A program made the position numbers and the translations under genes. A stretch of 64,000 nucleotides of DNA from Candidatus Neomarinimicrobiota bacterium (lineage in GTDB: Bacteria; Fidelibacterota; JAANXI01): assembly GCA_021734025.1 (NCBI GenBank), contig JAIPJS010000001.1:496001-560000 (forward strand), in the 5' to 3' direction. The notes under the pieces were generated by a model that did no database searches, was not told the DNA's origin, and saw nothing but the letters and a program-made list of their open reading frames with translations. Of the stretch, positions 16,321 through 25,540 are shown one piece after another (positions within the stretch are counted from its first letter, which is position 1; each line of letters starts with the position of its first letter).

Positions 16321-19044
16321 ATGTGGAAGGTAATGACTATCCTGCTATGCCTGGCAACCATTCCGTTTGCACAAATTACCGCGACAAACTCCGGGAACGT
16401 TCCCCGAGAACGTATTGCGATCAATAAAGGCTGGCGTTTTTTTAAATACGACTCGCGGGCCATGGCGGACAGCCTGATATACGACGTGCGGCCCGAGGTT
16501 AAAGAGCACGATGACGATAAACCAGCAGACTCCAAACCTACTGAAGCGGAGGGAGTAGTCTCGAAAAACAAAGTGCTGAAACCCTGGATTATACCTACCG
16601 GCAACGATTTTATCGCTGATCCCGCCAAACGGTATGAGCGCCCGGAAGGTAATCCGGGAGGCGATTTTCCGTTCGTTCAACTTAATTTTGATGACAATGC
16701 ATGGGAACAGGTCGATTTGCCACATGATTGGGCTATCGATGGACCTTTTCTGGAGGGTTGGGATACCGAAGTCAGTGGTGGTATGGGACGCTTGCCCAGT
16801 CCCGGCGTGGCTTGGTACCGCAAGAAACTGGAGATCCCGGCATCTGATGCAAATAAATTGTTCTTCCTGGATGTCGACGGTGCTATGTCCTACGCCATGG
16901 TCTGGCTGAACGGGCGCCTGGTAGGCGGCTGGCCATTTGGTTATGCGTCCTGGCGCCTGGATCTGACGCCGTACATGAAACCTGGCAGGGTAAATCAACT
17001 GGCTATCAGGCTGGATAATCCGAACCACTCCTCGCGCTGGTATCCTGGCGGAGGAATGTATCGAAATGTCTGGTTGGTGAAAACCAATCCAGTTCACATA
17101 GGGCACTGGGGAACATTTGTCACTACCCCCGACGTTACCGAAAATTCAGCTACGATTAGCGTAAAAGTTACCATCGATAATGAATCTAGCAGATCAGCCA
17201 AAGTAGTAGCCCTAACAGACATCTTTGCTATAGACAAAAATAATGAGAATAGCAGAAAACAGGTCGCCTCAGTGAATCCAATGGAGGCGAAAATATCAGC
17301 TAATGGAAATGGTCAAATTAACGGGTCTGTTACTATTGAAGATCCAAATCTTTGGGGTCCGCCGCCCAGCCAAACGCCCCGTATGTACGTAGCGGTTACC
17401 ACCCTTAAACAAAAAGATAAAATAGTTGACCGGTATGAGACAAAGTTCGGTATCCGGTCGCTGAAATTCGATCCAAACAAAGGTCTGTTTGTCAATGGCG
17501 AACATATTTACATCAAGGGGGTGAATAAACATCATGATCTCGGTGCATTGGGAGCGGCTTTCAACAAACGAGCGGCCGAGCGGCAGCTCGAAAAATTCAG
17601 GGAGATGGGCGTAAATGCCATCCGTACGGCCCATAATCCGCCTGCTCCGGAATTTTTAGAGTTGACCGACCGAATGGGCTTTCTTGTCATAGATGAAACC
17701 TTTGACGTCTGGAAACGGAAGAAAACACCTCTGGATTTCCACCTCATCTTCCCGGACTGGCACGAGCAGGACTTGCGTGCCCTTGTACGTCGCGACCGAA
17801 ACCACCCATCGGTCATCATGTGGAGTACCGGTAACGAGGTGGGTGAGCAGTACACAGACAGGGAGGGCGCAAAATTGGCCGACAGCCTGAATAATATCGT
17901 AAAGGGGGAAGACCCAACCCGTCCGACCACCACGTCTATGAACTTTGCCAAACCACCAATGGGATTCCCCGATCCTGTTGAGATTATCAGCCTGAATTAT
18001 CAGGGAGAGGGAATCCGGAATGCACCGGCGTACGATCATCTGGAAGGCATTAATACGGAGCCGCTTTATCCATCATTTCACCAGACGTATCCGGAGAAGG
18101 TAATTATCAGCAGCGAAAATGCCGCCGCACTCAGTTCCCGTGGAACATATATATTCCCGGTCTACGACGGAATTAGCGCTCCGGTAAGCGACAGCACCGG
18201 TGGTGATCCGGAAAACCAGTATGTCAGCGCGTATGAATTGTATACCGCTGAGTTTGGGTCATCGGCAGACAAGGTTTTTCGATCCTTGGAACAGCATCCC
18301 TACGTAGCAGGCGGGTTCGTATGGGCTGGCTGGGATTACCTGGGCGAACCAACGCCATATTACGGTGCCCGCAGCTCATATTTTGGCATCATCGATCTGG
18401 CCGGATTTAAAAAAGACAGGTTCTACCTGTATCAATCCCGCTGGCGCCCGGATCACAAAATGGCGCACATCCTGCCGCATTGGAACTGGCCGGATCGGAT
18501 TGGGGAGGTCACGCCAGTGCACGTTTTTACGTCAGGAGATGAGGCAGAATTGTTCCTGAATGACAGATCACTCGGACGCGAGTCGAAGGATGAGTACCAA
18601 TACCGTCTTCGCTGGGATGATGTGAAATATCAACCAGGTGAACTGCGGGTGGTTGCATACAAGGATGGAAAACAGTGGGCTGAGGATGTTGTGATTACAA
18701 CAGGGGAGCCTTCTCACCTTGTGGCCGCAGCCGACCGCTCGGTGATTAAAGCCGATGGCAGGGACCTGTCTTTCATCGAAGTGACAGTGGCGGACAGCAA
18801 CGGCTTAACCGTACCTACGGCAGATAACAAAATCACCTTCTCCATTGAAGGACCGGGAGAAATAGTCGCTACCGATAATGGAGACCCAACCAACATGACG
18901 CCGTTCCCCTCACATGAGCGTCACGCATTCAACGGGCGGGTACTTGCAATCGTGCGCTCGGGGTCAGTGAATGCTGGGGAAGTGACAGTGACGATAGAAT
19001 CGCCGGGATTGAAAAAGTCCCGGGTTACTGTGTTCGTAGAATAA
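16321..19044 (+). CDS. GH2-family glycoside hydrolase (beta-galactosidase-like), secreted
   Basis: A family 2 hydrolase of about 907 residues. N-terminal jelly-roll (WYRKKLEIP, FLDVDGAMSYAMVWLNG, GGMYRNVWLV), immunoglobulin-like domain, then a TIM barrel with acid/base Glu506 (WSTGNEVGEQ) and nucleophile Glu599 (IISSENAAAL), a DUF4982-like sandwich and a C-terminal Ig-like domain (about 790-907). I chose the ATG at 16321, which gives a clean signal peptide (MWKVMTILLCLATIPFAQ) behind AGAGG. In-frame GTG 16189 (overlapping the esterase stop by 4 bases) and ATG 16255 are alternatives that would bury the signal. GH2 enzymes act on galactose, mannose, glucuronate or arabinose; the substrate here is open, perhaps galactose or arabinose side chains of complex xylans. 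No sorting domain. Confidence 0.88.
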   Translation: MWKVMTILLCLATIPFAQITATNSGNVPRERIAINKGWRFFKYDSRAMADSLIYDVRPEVKEHDDDKPADSKPTEAEGVVSKNKVLKPWIIPTGNDFIADPAKRYERPEGNPGGDFPFVQLNFDDNAWEQVDLPHDWAIDGPFLEGWDTEVSGGMGRLPSPGVAWYRKKLEIPASDANKLFFLDVDGAMSYAMVWLNGRLVGGWPFGYASWRLDLTPYMKPGRVNQLAIRLDNPNHSSRWYPGGGMYRNVWLVKTNPVHIGHWGTFVTTPDVTENSATISVKVTIDNESSRSAKVVALTDIFAIDKNNENSRKQVASVNPMEAKISANGNGQINGSVTIEDPNLWGPPPSQTPRMYVAVTTLKQKDKIVDRYETKFGIRSLKFDPNKGLFVNGEHIYIKGVNKHHDLGALGAAFNKRAAERQLEKFREMGVNAIRTAHNPPAPEFLELTDRMGFLVIDETFDVWKRKKTPLDFHLIFPDWHEQDLRALVRRDRNHPSVIMWSTGNEVGEQYTDREGAKLADSLNNIVKGEDPTRPTTTSMNFAKPPMGFPDPVEIISLNYQGEGIRNAPAYDHLEGINTEPLYPSFHQTYPEKVIISSENAAALSSRGTYIFPVYDGISAPVSDSTGGDPENQYVSAYELYTAEFGSSADKVFRSLEQHPYVAGGFVWAGWDYLGEPTPYYGARSSYFGIIDLAGFKKDRFYLYQSRWRPDHKMAHILPHWNWPDRIGEVTPVHVFTSGDEAELFLNDRSLGRESKDEYQYRLRWDDVKYQPGELRVVAYKDGKQWAEDVVITTGEPSHLVAAADRSVIKADGRDLSFIEVTVADSNGLTVPTADNKITFSIEGPGEIVATDNGDPTNMTPFPSHERHAFNGRVLAIVRSGSVNAGEVTVTIESPGLKKSRVTVFVE

Positions 19045-19208
19045 TTGTAGCAGGAGTTTTGAGGAAATTTGAAGGGCTTTTAGCCAAAACTTCTTTTGGA
19101 ATCCAATTGTGAATTTCAATGCAATGAATTCTGTGAGCGGATTGATTTATTTAAATGGTGAATTACCTGGGTATTATCCTGAGTAGTTCAATTAATTAAT
19201 GGAATGCT

Positions 19209-21137
19209 ATGAGTGTTTTTAAACCGTATAAATCATCATGTGTTATCCTCCGGCCAATGATTTTTTGGGCTATATTATTTGCCCCGGTGCTCCTGTTGCT
19301 GGCACAATCCCTGGATGTCAACGGAACAGTCACCACCCCTGCGGACGCGGCCCGGAATGCCCTGGTGACATTTATCGACTTGAGTGATACCACGATTCAG
19401 CATTCTGCCACCACCGACAGGTCGGGCCAATATTCATTGCAGATTCCTACATCAATCGATCGCGAAGATACTCAGCCGACTAGCTTTGAGTTGGCGCAAA
19501 ATTACCCTAATCCGTTTACATCGACTACATCCATACCGTACCAATTAAAGAACTCCGCTGAGGTACGGTTGACTATCTATGACCTGCTCGGAAGGGAAGT
19601 CCGGAGTATTTCTCTGGGCGAAAGATCCAGGGGAGCATACAGCGTAATGTGGGACGGACTCAATAAATTCGGCCGAAGCGTTCCGGCAGGAGTGTACTTT
19701 TATCGATTACAGGCTGGTCATGAAACACAGGTGAAAAAAATGGTGATGGGAACCGGATTCCGAAGTCCGGACGTCTTATTTACTCCAGGCATTGATTCTC
19801 ATCTCTCCGGCTTCGAAAAACCGGTATCGGGAATCCGCGCATCAGATTATAACGTCCGCATAGAAAGCACGGACCGATCTTATCCCAGGATTGAAACGAC
19901 AGAGTTCACCGGAATATCCGTCAGGAATGATACCACCATTGATTTTACCGTGGACGAAAAAATCATTGTGAAACCGGCAGTTGTCCAGTTGGACAGCACT
20001 CATCAACTTATCCGGGGGTTCGGAGGATCAAATATACTTGCATGGCGTCCCGATATGACTTCGGGTGAAGTTGAAACTGCATTCGGTATCGGAGAGGGGC
20101 AGCTCGGATTTACGATTTTACGGCTTATGGTTGAATCAAACAGTGATAATTGGAGCCGAAGTATTGCCGCGGCAAAGACGGCTCATAAAATGGGCGCCAC
20201 TATCATTGCTTCTCCCTGGCATGCCCCGGTTGAAATGCGGGAAACATTTAATGAAGAGGGTGACTACAGGGTCCGGTATGATATGTATGATGCATATGCA
20301 GCCCATCTGGATTCTTTTGTCGCTTATATGGCTGATAATGACGTACCTGTTTATGGGATTTCAGTTCAAAATGAACCGGATATTGGAGAATGGACGCAAT
20401 GGACTTCGGGTGAAATGTTCACGTTCATGAGAGACCATGCCCATGCTATCACGGGTACGAACGTTATGGCTCCGGAATCGTACCATTTCGATCGATCCTA
20501 TTCCGATCCCATTTTAAACGATTCCCAAGCCTCTGCGAATACAGATATAATCTGCGGACATATCTACGGAGGAGGCTTGGAATCTTATCCACTCGCTGAA
20601 CAAAAGGAAAAAGAAGTATGGATGACTGAATATTTGATAAACAGCGGTAATCCCCCAACCAACGTTAGCGTTGACACAGGGTGGACTGGTGCCATGCAGA
20701 CTGCCGAAAGCATCTTGAAAAGTATGAATGCAAATATGAGTGCATATGTTTGGTGGTACATAGTGCGGTATTATGGACCAATTGGCGATGGAACATATCT
20801 TAGAAAAGGGGCAATCACGAAAAAGGGTTACGTGATGTCACAATTTAGTAGGTTTATCCGTCCCGGCTACCATAGAGTGGACGTGACAGAACATCCCACT
20901 AAATATGTCTCTGTGTCTGCGTACAAGGGTGACACCGCTGTGATAGTTGCGATTAACAATGGGGAGCAAGCAGTCGATCAGCAATTCGAGTTTAATGGCG
21001 GGGTGATTAATAGTGTGATCCCGTATACAACAACAAAGACACAAAATGTCGAAGAACGCACCCCAATCCAGGTTACAGACGGAAATTTCACGGCAACATT
21101 ACCACCGATGAGTATCACGACTGTTGTTTCCAGATGA
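19209..21137 (+). CDS. GH30 xylanase with an internal sorting-like (FlgD-type) domain
   Basis: A 642-residue protein of unusual architecture. A signal or anchor segment (about 14-33) leads into a CarboxypepD_reg-like start (DVNGTVTTPADAARNALVTF). At about 86-180 there is a complete sorting-like domain (FELAQNYPNPF, LTIYDLLGREV, VPAGVYFYRL, VKKMVMG) that resumes into further sandwich sequence. From about 258 to the end lies a GH30 domain with acid/base Glu389 (SVQNEPD) and nucleophile Glu474 (WMTEYL). It closely resembles the GH30 encoded at 12547 (NILxWRPDMTSGE in both). The C-terminus is the normal GH30 sandwich end (MSITTVVSR) without any sorting signal. T9SS signals act only at the C-terminus, so the internal copy more likely serves as an Ig-fold spacer or docking module (inference). 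Confidence 0.85.
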   Translation: MSVFKPYKSSCVILRPMIFWAILFAPVLLLLAQSLDVNGTVTTPADAARNALVTFIDLSDTTIQHSATTDRSGQYSLQIPTSIDREDTQPTSFELAQNYPNPFTSTTSIPYQLKNSAEVRLTIYDLLGREVRSISLGERSRGAYSVMWDGLNKFGRSVPAGVYFYRLQAGHETQVKKMVMGTGFRSPDVLFTPGIDSHLSGFEKPVSGIRASDYNVRIESTDRSYPRIETTEFTGISVRNDTTIDFTVDEKIIVKPAVVQLDSTHQLIRGFGGSNILAWRPDMTSGEVETAFGIGEGQLGFTILRLMVESNSDNWSRSIAAAKTAHKMGATIIASPWHAPVEMRETFNEEGDYRVRYDMYDAYAAHLDSFVAYMADNDVPVYGISVQNEPDIGEWTQWTSGEMFTFMRDHAHAITGTNVMAPESYHFDRSYSDPILNDSQASANTDIICGHIYGGGLESYPLAEQKEKEVWMTEYLINSGNPPTNVSVDTGWTGAMQTAESILKSMNANMSAYVWWYIVRYYGPIGDGTYLRKGAITKKGYVMSQFSRFIRPGYHRVDVTEHPTKYVSVSAYKGDTAVIVAINNGEQAVDQQFEFNGGVINSVIPYTTTKTQNVEERTPIQVTDGNFTATLPPMSITTVVSR

Positions 21138-21222
21138 AAAATTAATGCAGAGGAACTTCCATATTGTTGCGGGTTCTGAAGCTATCACATAAGCAGGATA
21201 ACTACATCGGGGAGTTTCATCT

Positions 21223-23511
21223 ATGCGAAAAACAGAGATCATACTTGCAGTGATTATGATGGCAGTCTTCCTGCCAAACGCCTTTCCGCGATCCCCCTCT
21301 TTTGACACCTTCGTCAATCCGGTTATCCCGGGTGATCACCCGGATCCCACGCTGACGAAAGTCTGGAATCATTTTTATACTTCGGGCTCTTCGTTTAATC
21401 CCACCCCTAAAATATACCATTCGACTGATCTGGTGCACTGGGAGGTAATTTCGCAGCCGGTTTCGGCGTCATGGAGCGAATATGGTGACGAGCCGGGCGG
21501 CGGCATCTGGGGTGGGCATCTGATTCGGTATAACGACCAATACTGGCATTTCTTCGGCCGCGGAGGTGGTAGTATGTATTTCGTCACAGCAGAGCAGCCG
21601 GAAGGTCCCTGGAGTAGCCCCACCCGTGTTCAAGTACCTCAAGAACTCTCGGGACTAGGGGTTGATAATTCGATCTTTATCGATGACGATTATAATACCT
21701 GGTATTTGTTGGTGAAACACGGCCGTGAGAATAATCATATCGTTGAACTGAATGACGAAGGTCAACCCACGGGCAAAGTCCTGGATTTAACCTGGCTGAA
21801 TCCGGACTCTGAAGGGAATCCCTATGGCTGGGCTGAAGGTCCGGTTATGTGGAAGTACAATGGGTATTATTACTATAGTTTCGCGCAGCATCTGGCCGGC
21901 GCCCAGTACGCTATGCGTAGCGATACCTTATCACAGGATGAATCCGATTGGAAAATCCTGCAGCGTGGATCCGATATATTTTCTGGAACACCGGATGAAT
22001 TTAACAGGCCGAACCATATTTCGCCGGCAGTCATGTTGGATGACGGGACCAGCTGGGTGATATCGCACGCATATTATCAGGGTATTGGCAGCGACTGGAT
22101 GGCACATGGGCGTCAGGGACTCCTGAGCCAGCTTCAGTATGATGTGAACGGCGATCCTAATATTGATTTCCCGTCGAGCAAGGCCGTGTCAACCCCCGAT
22201 CTGCCTAGTAGCGGGATTCCCTGGATGGTGCCCAAATCAGATATGTTCAGAACTACTACGTTGAATCCGGAGTGGTCCTTTCTGGGATATACGCCCGATA
22301 ATTCCTGGTCGTTGACTGACAGGCCGGGATGGCTGACTTTAACTCCGTACCGGGGGGAGACCACTGTAGTAAAAAATGACGGCGAGCATAATTATTCCTT
22401 GATAACCAGGGTGGACTTTGAGCCGAATACTAGTTCGGAAAATGCCGGTCTCCGGATTATTAACGGGCCTGAAAACCTCAAAGCAAAAGTGTACACCTCT
22501 CTTGATAGTACGGGGCCAGTCCTGGGGTTCAGTTTTAATTCGACAGTCTATGAAGTTGAAAACACGATCGGTTCAGTTGTATGGTTGCGATTGATCCGAC
22601 ATGGTCACACAATTTCCGGTTATTATAGTGCAGGAGGTGACCAGTGGACGCAAATCGGAGAACCGATAAATGCGGTTGAGTTAGACAGGGAGCAGACGCA
22701 ATTCAATGATTTCACCGGGAACCAGCAGGGATTGTATGTTCGCGGAAGAGAGGAAGCCGTTTTCGACCTCTATATTTATCGGGATGCCTATTCACCTGTC
22801 GAAGCCGAATATCCCGCAAACAAAACTGGTGTTGCGCGGGATGGGAACGTTTTGAGATATATTCATTCCGGGGACTGGGCCATGTATGCGGGTGTGGAAT
22901 TTGGAAGCTCGGTATATCCGGAGTTTGGTACCGATTATCACCGGGCGCCGGATTCCCTGTATATATCAGCCACGGTTGCAACGGGCGGCGGAGTCGTAGA
23001 AGTGTGGCTTGACTCTATTGATACTGGCCGGAAAATCGCGGAATGCGGTATTCCGGAGCCCGAAGGTCCTCAGGTTTCGGATACGTTCAGGACTGAAGTC
23101 GATACTGTCTCCGGCAGACACGACCTATATCTGAAATTCAGAGGTTCGGCGGCAGAGGAGGAACTTTTCTGGTTGAACAATTTTGAGTTTACGTCTGGGG
23201 TTATTCCTGTCTCGGTGGAGGAGCCTACCGCAAATGACGGTATCCCCGGGCAATTTTCTATGGACCAGAATTATCCGAACCCGTTTAATCCGACAACTGA
23301 AATAGCCTATTCGATACCGAAGAAAAGCCGTGTAACTCTGACCGTGTATAACCTGCGTGGTGAAGTAGTAAGAGAATTGGTTGACGGAGTGAAAGATCCT
23401 GGGGAGTATCTTGTCACATTGAATGCGGGCGAGTTCGCCTCGGGAATATATTTATATCAGCTGAAATCGGACAATATTACATTGACAAAAAAGTGTATAG
23501 TAGTGAAATGA
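21223..23511 (+). CDS. GH43 enzyme with CBM6-like domain and T9SS sorting domain
   Basis: A 762-residue surface enzyme. After a signal peptide (1-22) comes a GH43 five-bladed propeller (about 28-330) with base Asp41 in GDHPDPT and acid Glu205 in GWAEGPVMW. A DUF1349/LamG-type beta-sandwich follows (about 335-525, WSFLGYTPDNSWSLTDRPGWLTL), then a CBM6-like module (about 527-665, VEAEYP...YIHSGDWAMYAGVEF) and a sorting domain (about 680-762, FSMDQNYPNPFNP...KKCIVVK). GH43 covers beta-xylosidases, arabinofuranosidases and xylanases; the substrate subgroup cannot be fixed by eye. Domain set and surface targeting suggest debranching or cutting of polymeric arabinoxylan (inference). Preceded by CGGGGAG and separated by 85 bases from the GH30 gene. 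Confidence 0.87.
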   Translation: MRKTEIILAVIMMAVFLPNAFPRSPSFDTFVNPVIPGDHPDPTLTKVWNHFYTSGSSFNPTPKIYHSTDLVHWEVISQPVSASWSEYGDEPGGGIWGGHLIRYNDQYWHFFGRGGGSMYFVTAEQPEGPWSSPTRVQVPQELSGLGVDNSIFIDDDYNTWYLLVKHGRENNHIVELNDEGQPTGKVLDLTWLNPDSEGNPYGWAEGPVMWKYNGYYYYSFAQHLAGAQYAMRSDTLSQDESDWKILQRGSDIFSGTPDEFNRPNHISPAVMLDDGTSWVISHAYYQGIGSDWMAHGRQGLLSQLQYDVNGDPNIDFPSSKAVSTPDLPSSGIPWMVPKSDMFRTTTLNPEWSFLGYTPDNSWSLTDRPGWLTLTPYRGETTVVKNDGEHNYSLITRVDFEPNTSSENAGLRIINGPENLKAKVYTSLDSTGPVLGFSFNSTVYEVENTIGSVVWLRLIRHGHTISGYYSAGGDQWTQIGEPINAVELDREQTQFNDFTGNQQGLYVRGREEAVFDLYIYRDAYSPVEAEYPANKTGVARDGNVLRYIHSGDWAMYAGVEFGSSVYPEFGTDYHRAPDSLYISATVATGGGVVEVWLDSIDTGRKIAECGIPEPEGPQVSDTFRTEVDTVSGRHDLYLKFRGSAAEEELFWLNNFEFTSGVIPVSVEEPTANDGIPGQFSMDQNYPNPFNPTTEIAYSIPKKSRVTLTVYNLRGEVVRELVDGVKDPGEYLVTLNAGEFASGIYLYQLKSDNITLTKKCIVVK

Positions 23512-23564
23512 AATTTACCGGGGAATAGTCAGAGTCGAATGTAATTAGAAGAAGGAGAGCGATA

Positions 23565-25448
23565 ATGCAATTCAAAGAAACCACCCGGATATACAATATA
23601 GTACCAGGCGCCATTTTTCTTGCACTGATTGTTGTCTTAGGTGTGGTATCTCTTGAGGCTGCTCCGTCAGGTGGGCCTTACGGTCCGATTCAAAAGACTT
23701 ATGATAAGCCTGATGTTGAGGGCACGATCTATTATGTCGCACCGGATGGAGATGCCGGAGTAAATGGAAAAATCCTGGAGAAGCCGACAACGATAGAATC
23801 AGCCATCGAGCGTGTCAAAACCGGCGATGCTATCGTTTTGCGGGGTGGTATCTACCGAACTGGCGATTTGGTGCTCAACCAGGGCATTACCATGCAGCCG
23901 TACGCAAATGAACAGCCTTTATTCAAGGGTACCCATGTGGCCGAAGAATGGGAAGACCTCGGTGACGGTCTCTGGGTCACATCCTGGGACCGGCTGTTTC
24001 CGTCCGCCCCTCAAGGCTGGTGGCGCCGACACCGTGAATTGCGGAAAACCCCGCTGCACCGGTTTAATAACGATATGGTCTTCGCGGACGGGGAATTTTT
24101 ACAGTCAGTTGGCTGGGCCGGCAATGTTGATGAAAATACATACTTCATTGATTATGAGACCAAGGAAGTATATATCGGTGTCGATCCTGCTGAGCATCAA
24201 ATTGAAATAACTGCATATAATCTAGCGCTCAGGAGAACGACGGAGAAGGTGCACGGAAAAAAACCAGACCATCGTGGACCGGTTATCCGTGGGATCACTT
24301 TTTCCCAGTACGCTTACCGGGCCTTTGAGATTGAAGGGACCGAGCCCCAGGGTCCTGCCGATGAGTCGGAGTTTGGAAAGGATGTCGTCGGAACGACTCT
24401 GGAGCATCTCACCATTTCATATTGTTCGCGGGTCGCGGGATATTTCAGAGGAGATTCGTTAACTATCCGGCATTGCAAGGTGAGCGATACCAGCACCGAA
24501 GGAATCTATATCCTGGCATCGAATGATGTGCTACTCGAGAAGAATATTTTCACTCGCAATAATATTGAACGCATTACCGGATATTACCCGGCTGCCGTGA
24601 AAATATTCAACCAGTCACATCGGGTTACGTGCAGAGATAATCTCGTGATCGACCATCCGTATTCTAATGGAATTTGGTATGACGTCGGGAATGTAGACGG
24701 CGTATTCATCAATAACTGGGTCCAGGGCGTTGGGAATACTAATAAGCCTGTCGCTACCGATCGACTGTGGCCCAGCGATAACGGGTTCTTTTTTGAGATT
24801 TCCAAGGGTGTGACCGTGGCGGGCAATGTGTTTGTCGATTGTGACCACGGGGTAATGATCCTGAACAGCTCTGATGCCAAAATCTATCAGAATACTTTTG
24901 TAAATAGTATGGTGTGTATCGGTCGAGATAACCGCAGTGCGGAAGGGGATCATTTCGGATGGCATCCGGCCACCGGGCCAGGGGTCGAAGAGCGGGACGG
25001 CCACATATTTGTGAATAATTTACTGACGGGCAAAGATTTCAATAGGCCGCTATTGTTTACCTGGCAGCCTTCCTTCATGTGTGACAGGCTTTCGAAATCT
25101 CCATTAAATAAAATGAATCACAATATCTATGTCAAAGATGACAGTAAAATTGATGCCCCGGTAATACTTTGGAGTCCGGTTGATAATCAGGAGTGTCAGG
25201 CCGCGTTCCAGTCATTGGAAGAATTTCAGGAAATATATTCTGAGTTCAGCACTAATAATCAGCTGTATGACGATTACGCCGGGCCCTTATTTAAAGGAAG
25301 CGAATTAGGGAACTACCAGCTACTTCAGGGATTTCCCGGAGAATATTCCGGTACGGAACTGCCGGATGCGGTAAAAAGCCTGTTGGAATATCAATCTGCT
25401 TCGCCAACCCCGGGAGCTTATCCGACATTAAGCGAAGAAAGCCAATAA
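23565..25448 (+). CDS. right-handed beta-helix protein, possibly GH120-like beta-xylosidase
   Basis: A 627-residue exported protein: hydrophobic N-terminal segment (about 12-32), a DUF1565-like opening (IYYVAPDGDAGVNGK...PTTIESAIERVKTGDAIVLRGGIYRTG), then parallel beta-helix rungs to about residue 490. Length and opening fit family GH120, where XylC of Thermoanaerobacterium is a beta-helix beta-xylosidase with an Asp nucleophile followed on a later rung by a Glu acid/base. Here GIWYDVGNVDG and NGFFFEISKGV look like the corresponding rungs, with a longer insert between them. That comparison is from memory of the family and is inference. No sorting domain, so periplasm is likely. GAAGGAGAG precedes the ATG. 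The alternative is a pectate-lyase-like protein of other specificity. Confidence 0.6.
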   Translation: MQFKETTRIYNIVPGAIFLALIVVLGVVSLEAAPSGGPYGPIQKTYDKPDVEGTIYYVAPDGDAGVNGKILEKPTTIESAIERVKTGDAIVLRGGIYRTGDLVLNQGITMQPYANEQPLFKGTHVAEEWEDLGDGLWVTSWDRLFPSAPQGWWRRHRELRKTPLHRFNNDMVFADGEFLQSVGWAGNVDENTYFIDYETKEVYIGVDPAEHQIEITAYNLALRRTTEKVHGKKPDHRGPVIRGITFSQYAYRAFEIEGTEPQGPADESEFGKDVVGTTLEHLTISYCSRVAGYFRGDSLTIRHCKVSDTSTEGIYILASNDVLLEKNIFTRNNIERITGYYPAAVKIFNQSHRVTCRDNLVIDHPYSNGIWYDVGNVDGVFINNWVQGVGNTNKPVATDRLWPSDNGFFFEISKGVTVAGNVFVDCDHGVMILNSSDAKIYQNTFVNSMVCIGRDNRSAEGDHFGWHPATGPGVEERDGHIFVNNLLTGKDFNRPLLFTWQPSFMCDRLSKSPLNKMNHNIYVKDDSKIDAPVILWSPVDNQECQAAFQSLEEFQEIYSEFSTNNQLYDDYAGPLFKGSELGNYQLLQGFPGEYSGTELPDAVKSLLEYQSASPTPGAYPTLSEESQ

Positions 25449-25485
25449 CTCCTGAAATAACTACTAAATTTGGCTGTTATTCAGA

Positions 25486-25515
25486 TTGACAATTGAATGG
25501 AAAGTTTCGTATATT
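25486..25515 (+). promoter_or_regulatory. sigma70-type promoter of the GH3 gene
   Basis: TTGACA (25486-25491), an 18-base spacer and TATATT (25510-25515) form the best promoter in the window. Transcription would start at about 25522, inside the 20-bp operator. This is an E. coli-like promoter, not the TTTG/TAnnTTTG form of Bacteroidota. Confidence 0.6.
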
Positions 25516-25520
25516 AAAAC

Positions 25521-25540
25521 GGTTCAATTTGGATTGAACT
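25521..25540 (+). promoter_or_regulatory. operator copy 2 (20-bp inverted repeat)
   Basis: GGTTCAAT and GATTGAACT form a dyad matching copy 1 at 2790 in 17 of 20 positions, and the common segment extends upstream through AAAC. It begins 35 bases after the first base of the -35 element, the same distance as in copy 1. The unit would be repressed by a protein bound over the start site. Confidence 0.6.

Noticed and set aside
16345-17106. Minus-strand open frame of 253 codons opposite the GH2 gene
   Set aside because: It is antisense to conserved GH2 domains, with no ribosome site and no recognisable product.
19182-19190. Third copy of the operator before the second GH30 (AGTTCAATTA)
   Set aside because: Only one half-site is present with no opposite arm and no aligned promoter, so chance is sufficient.
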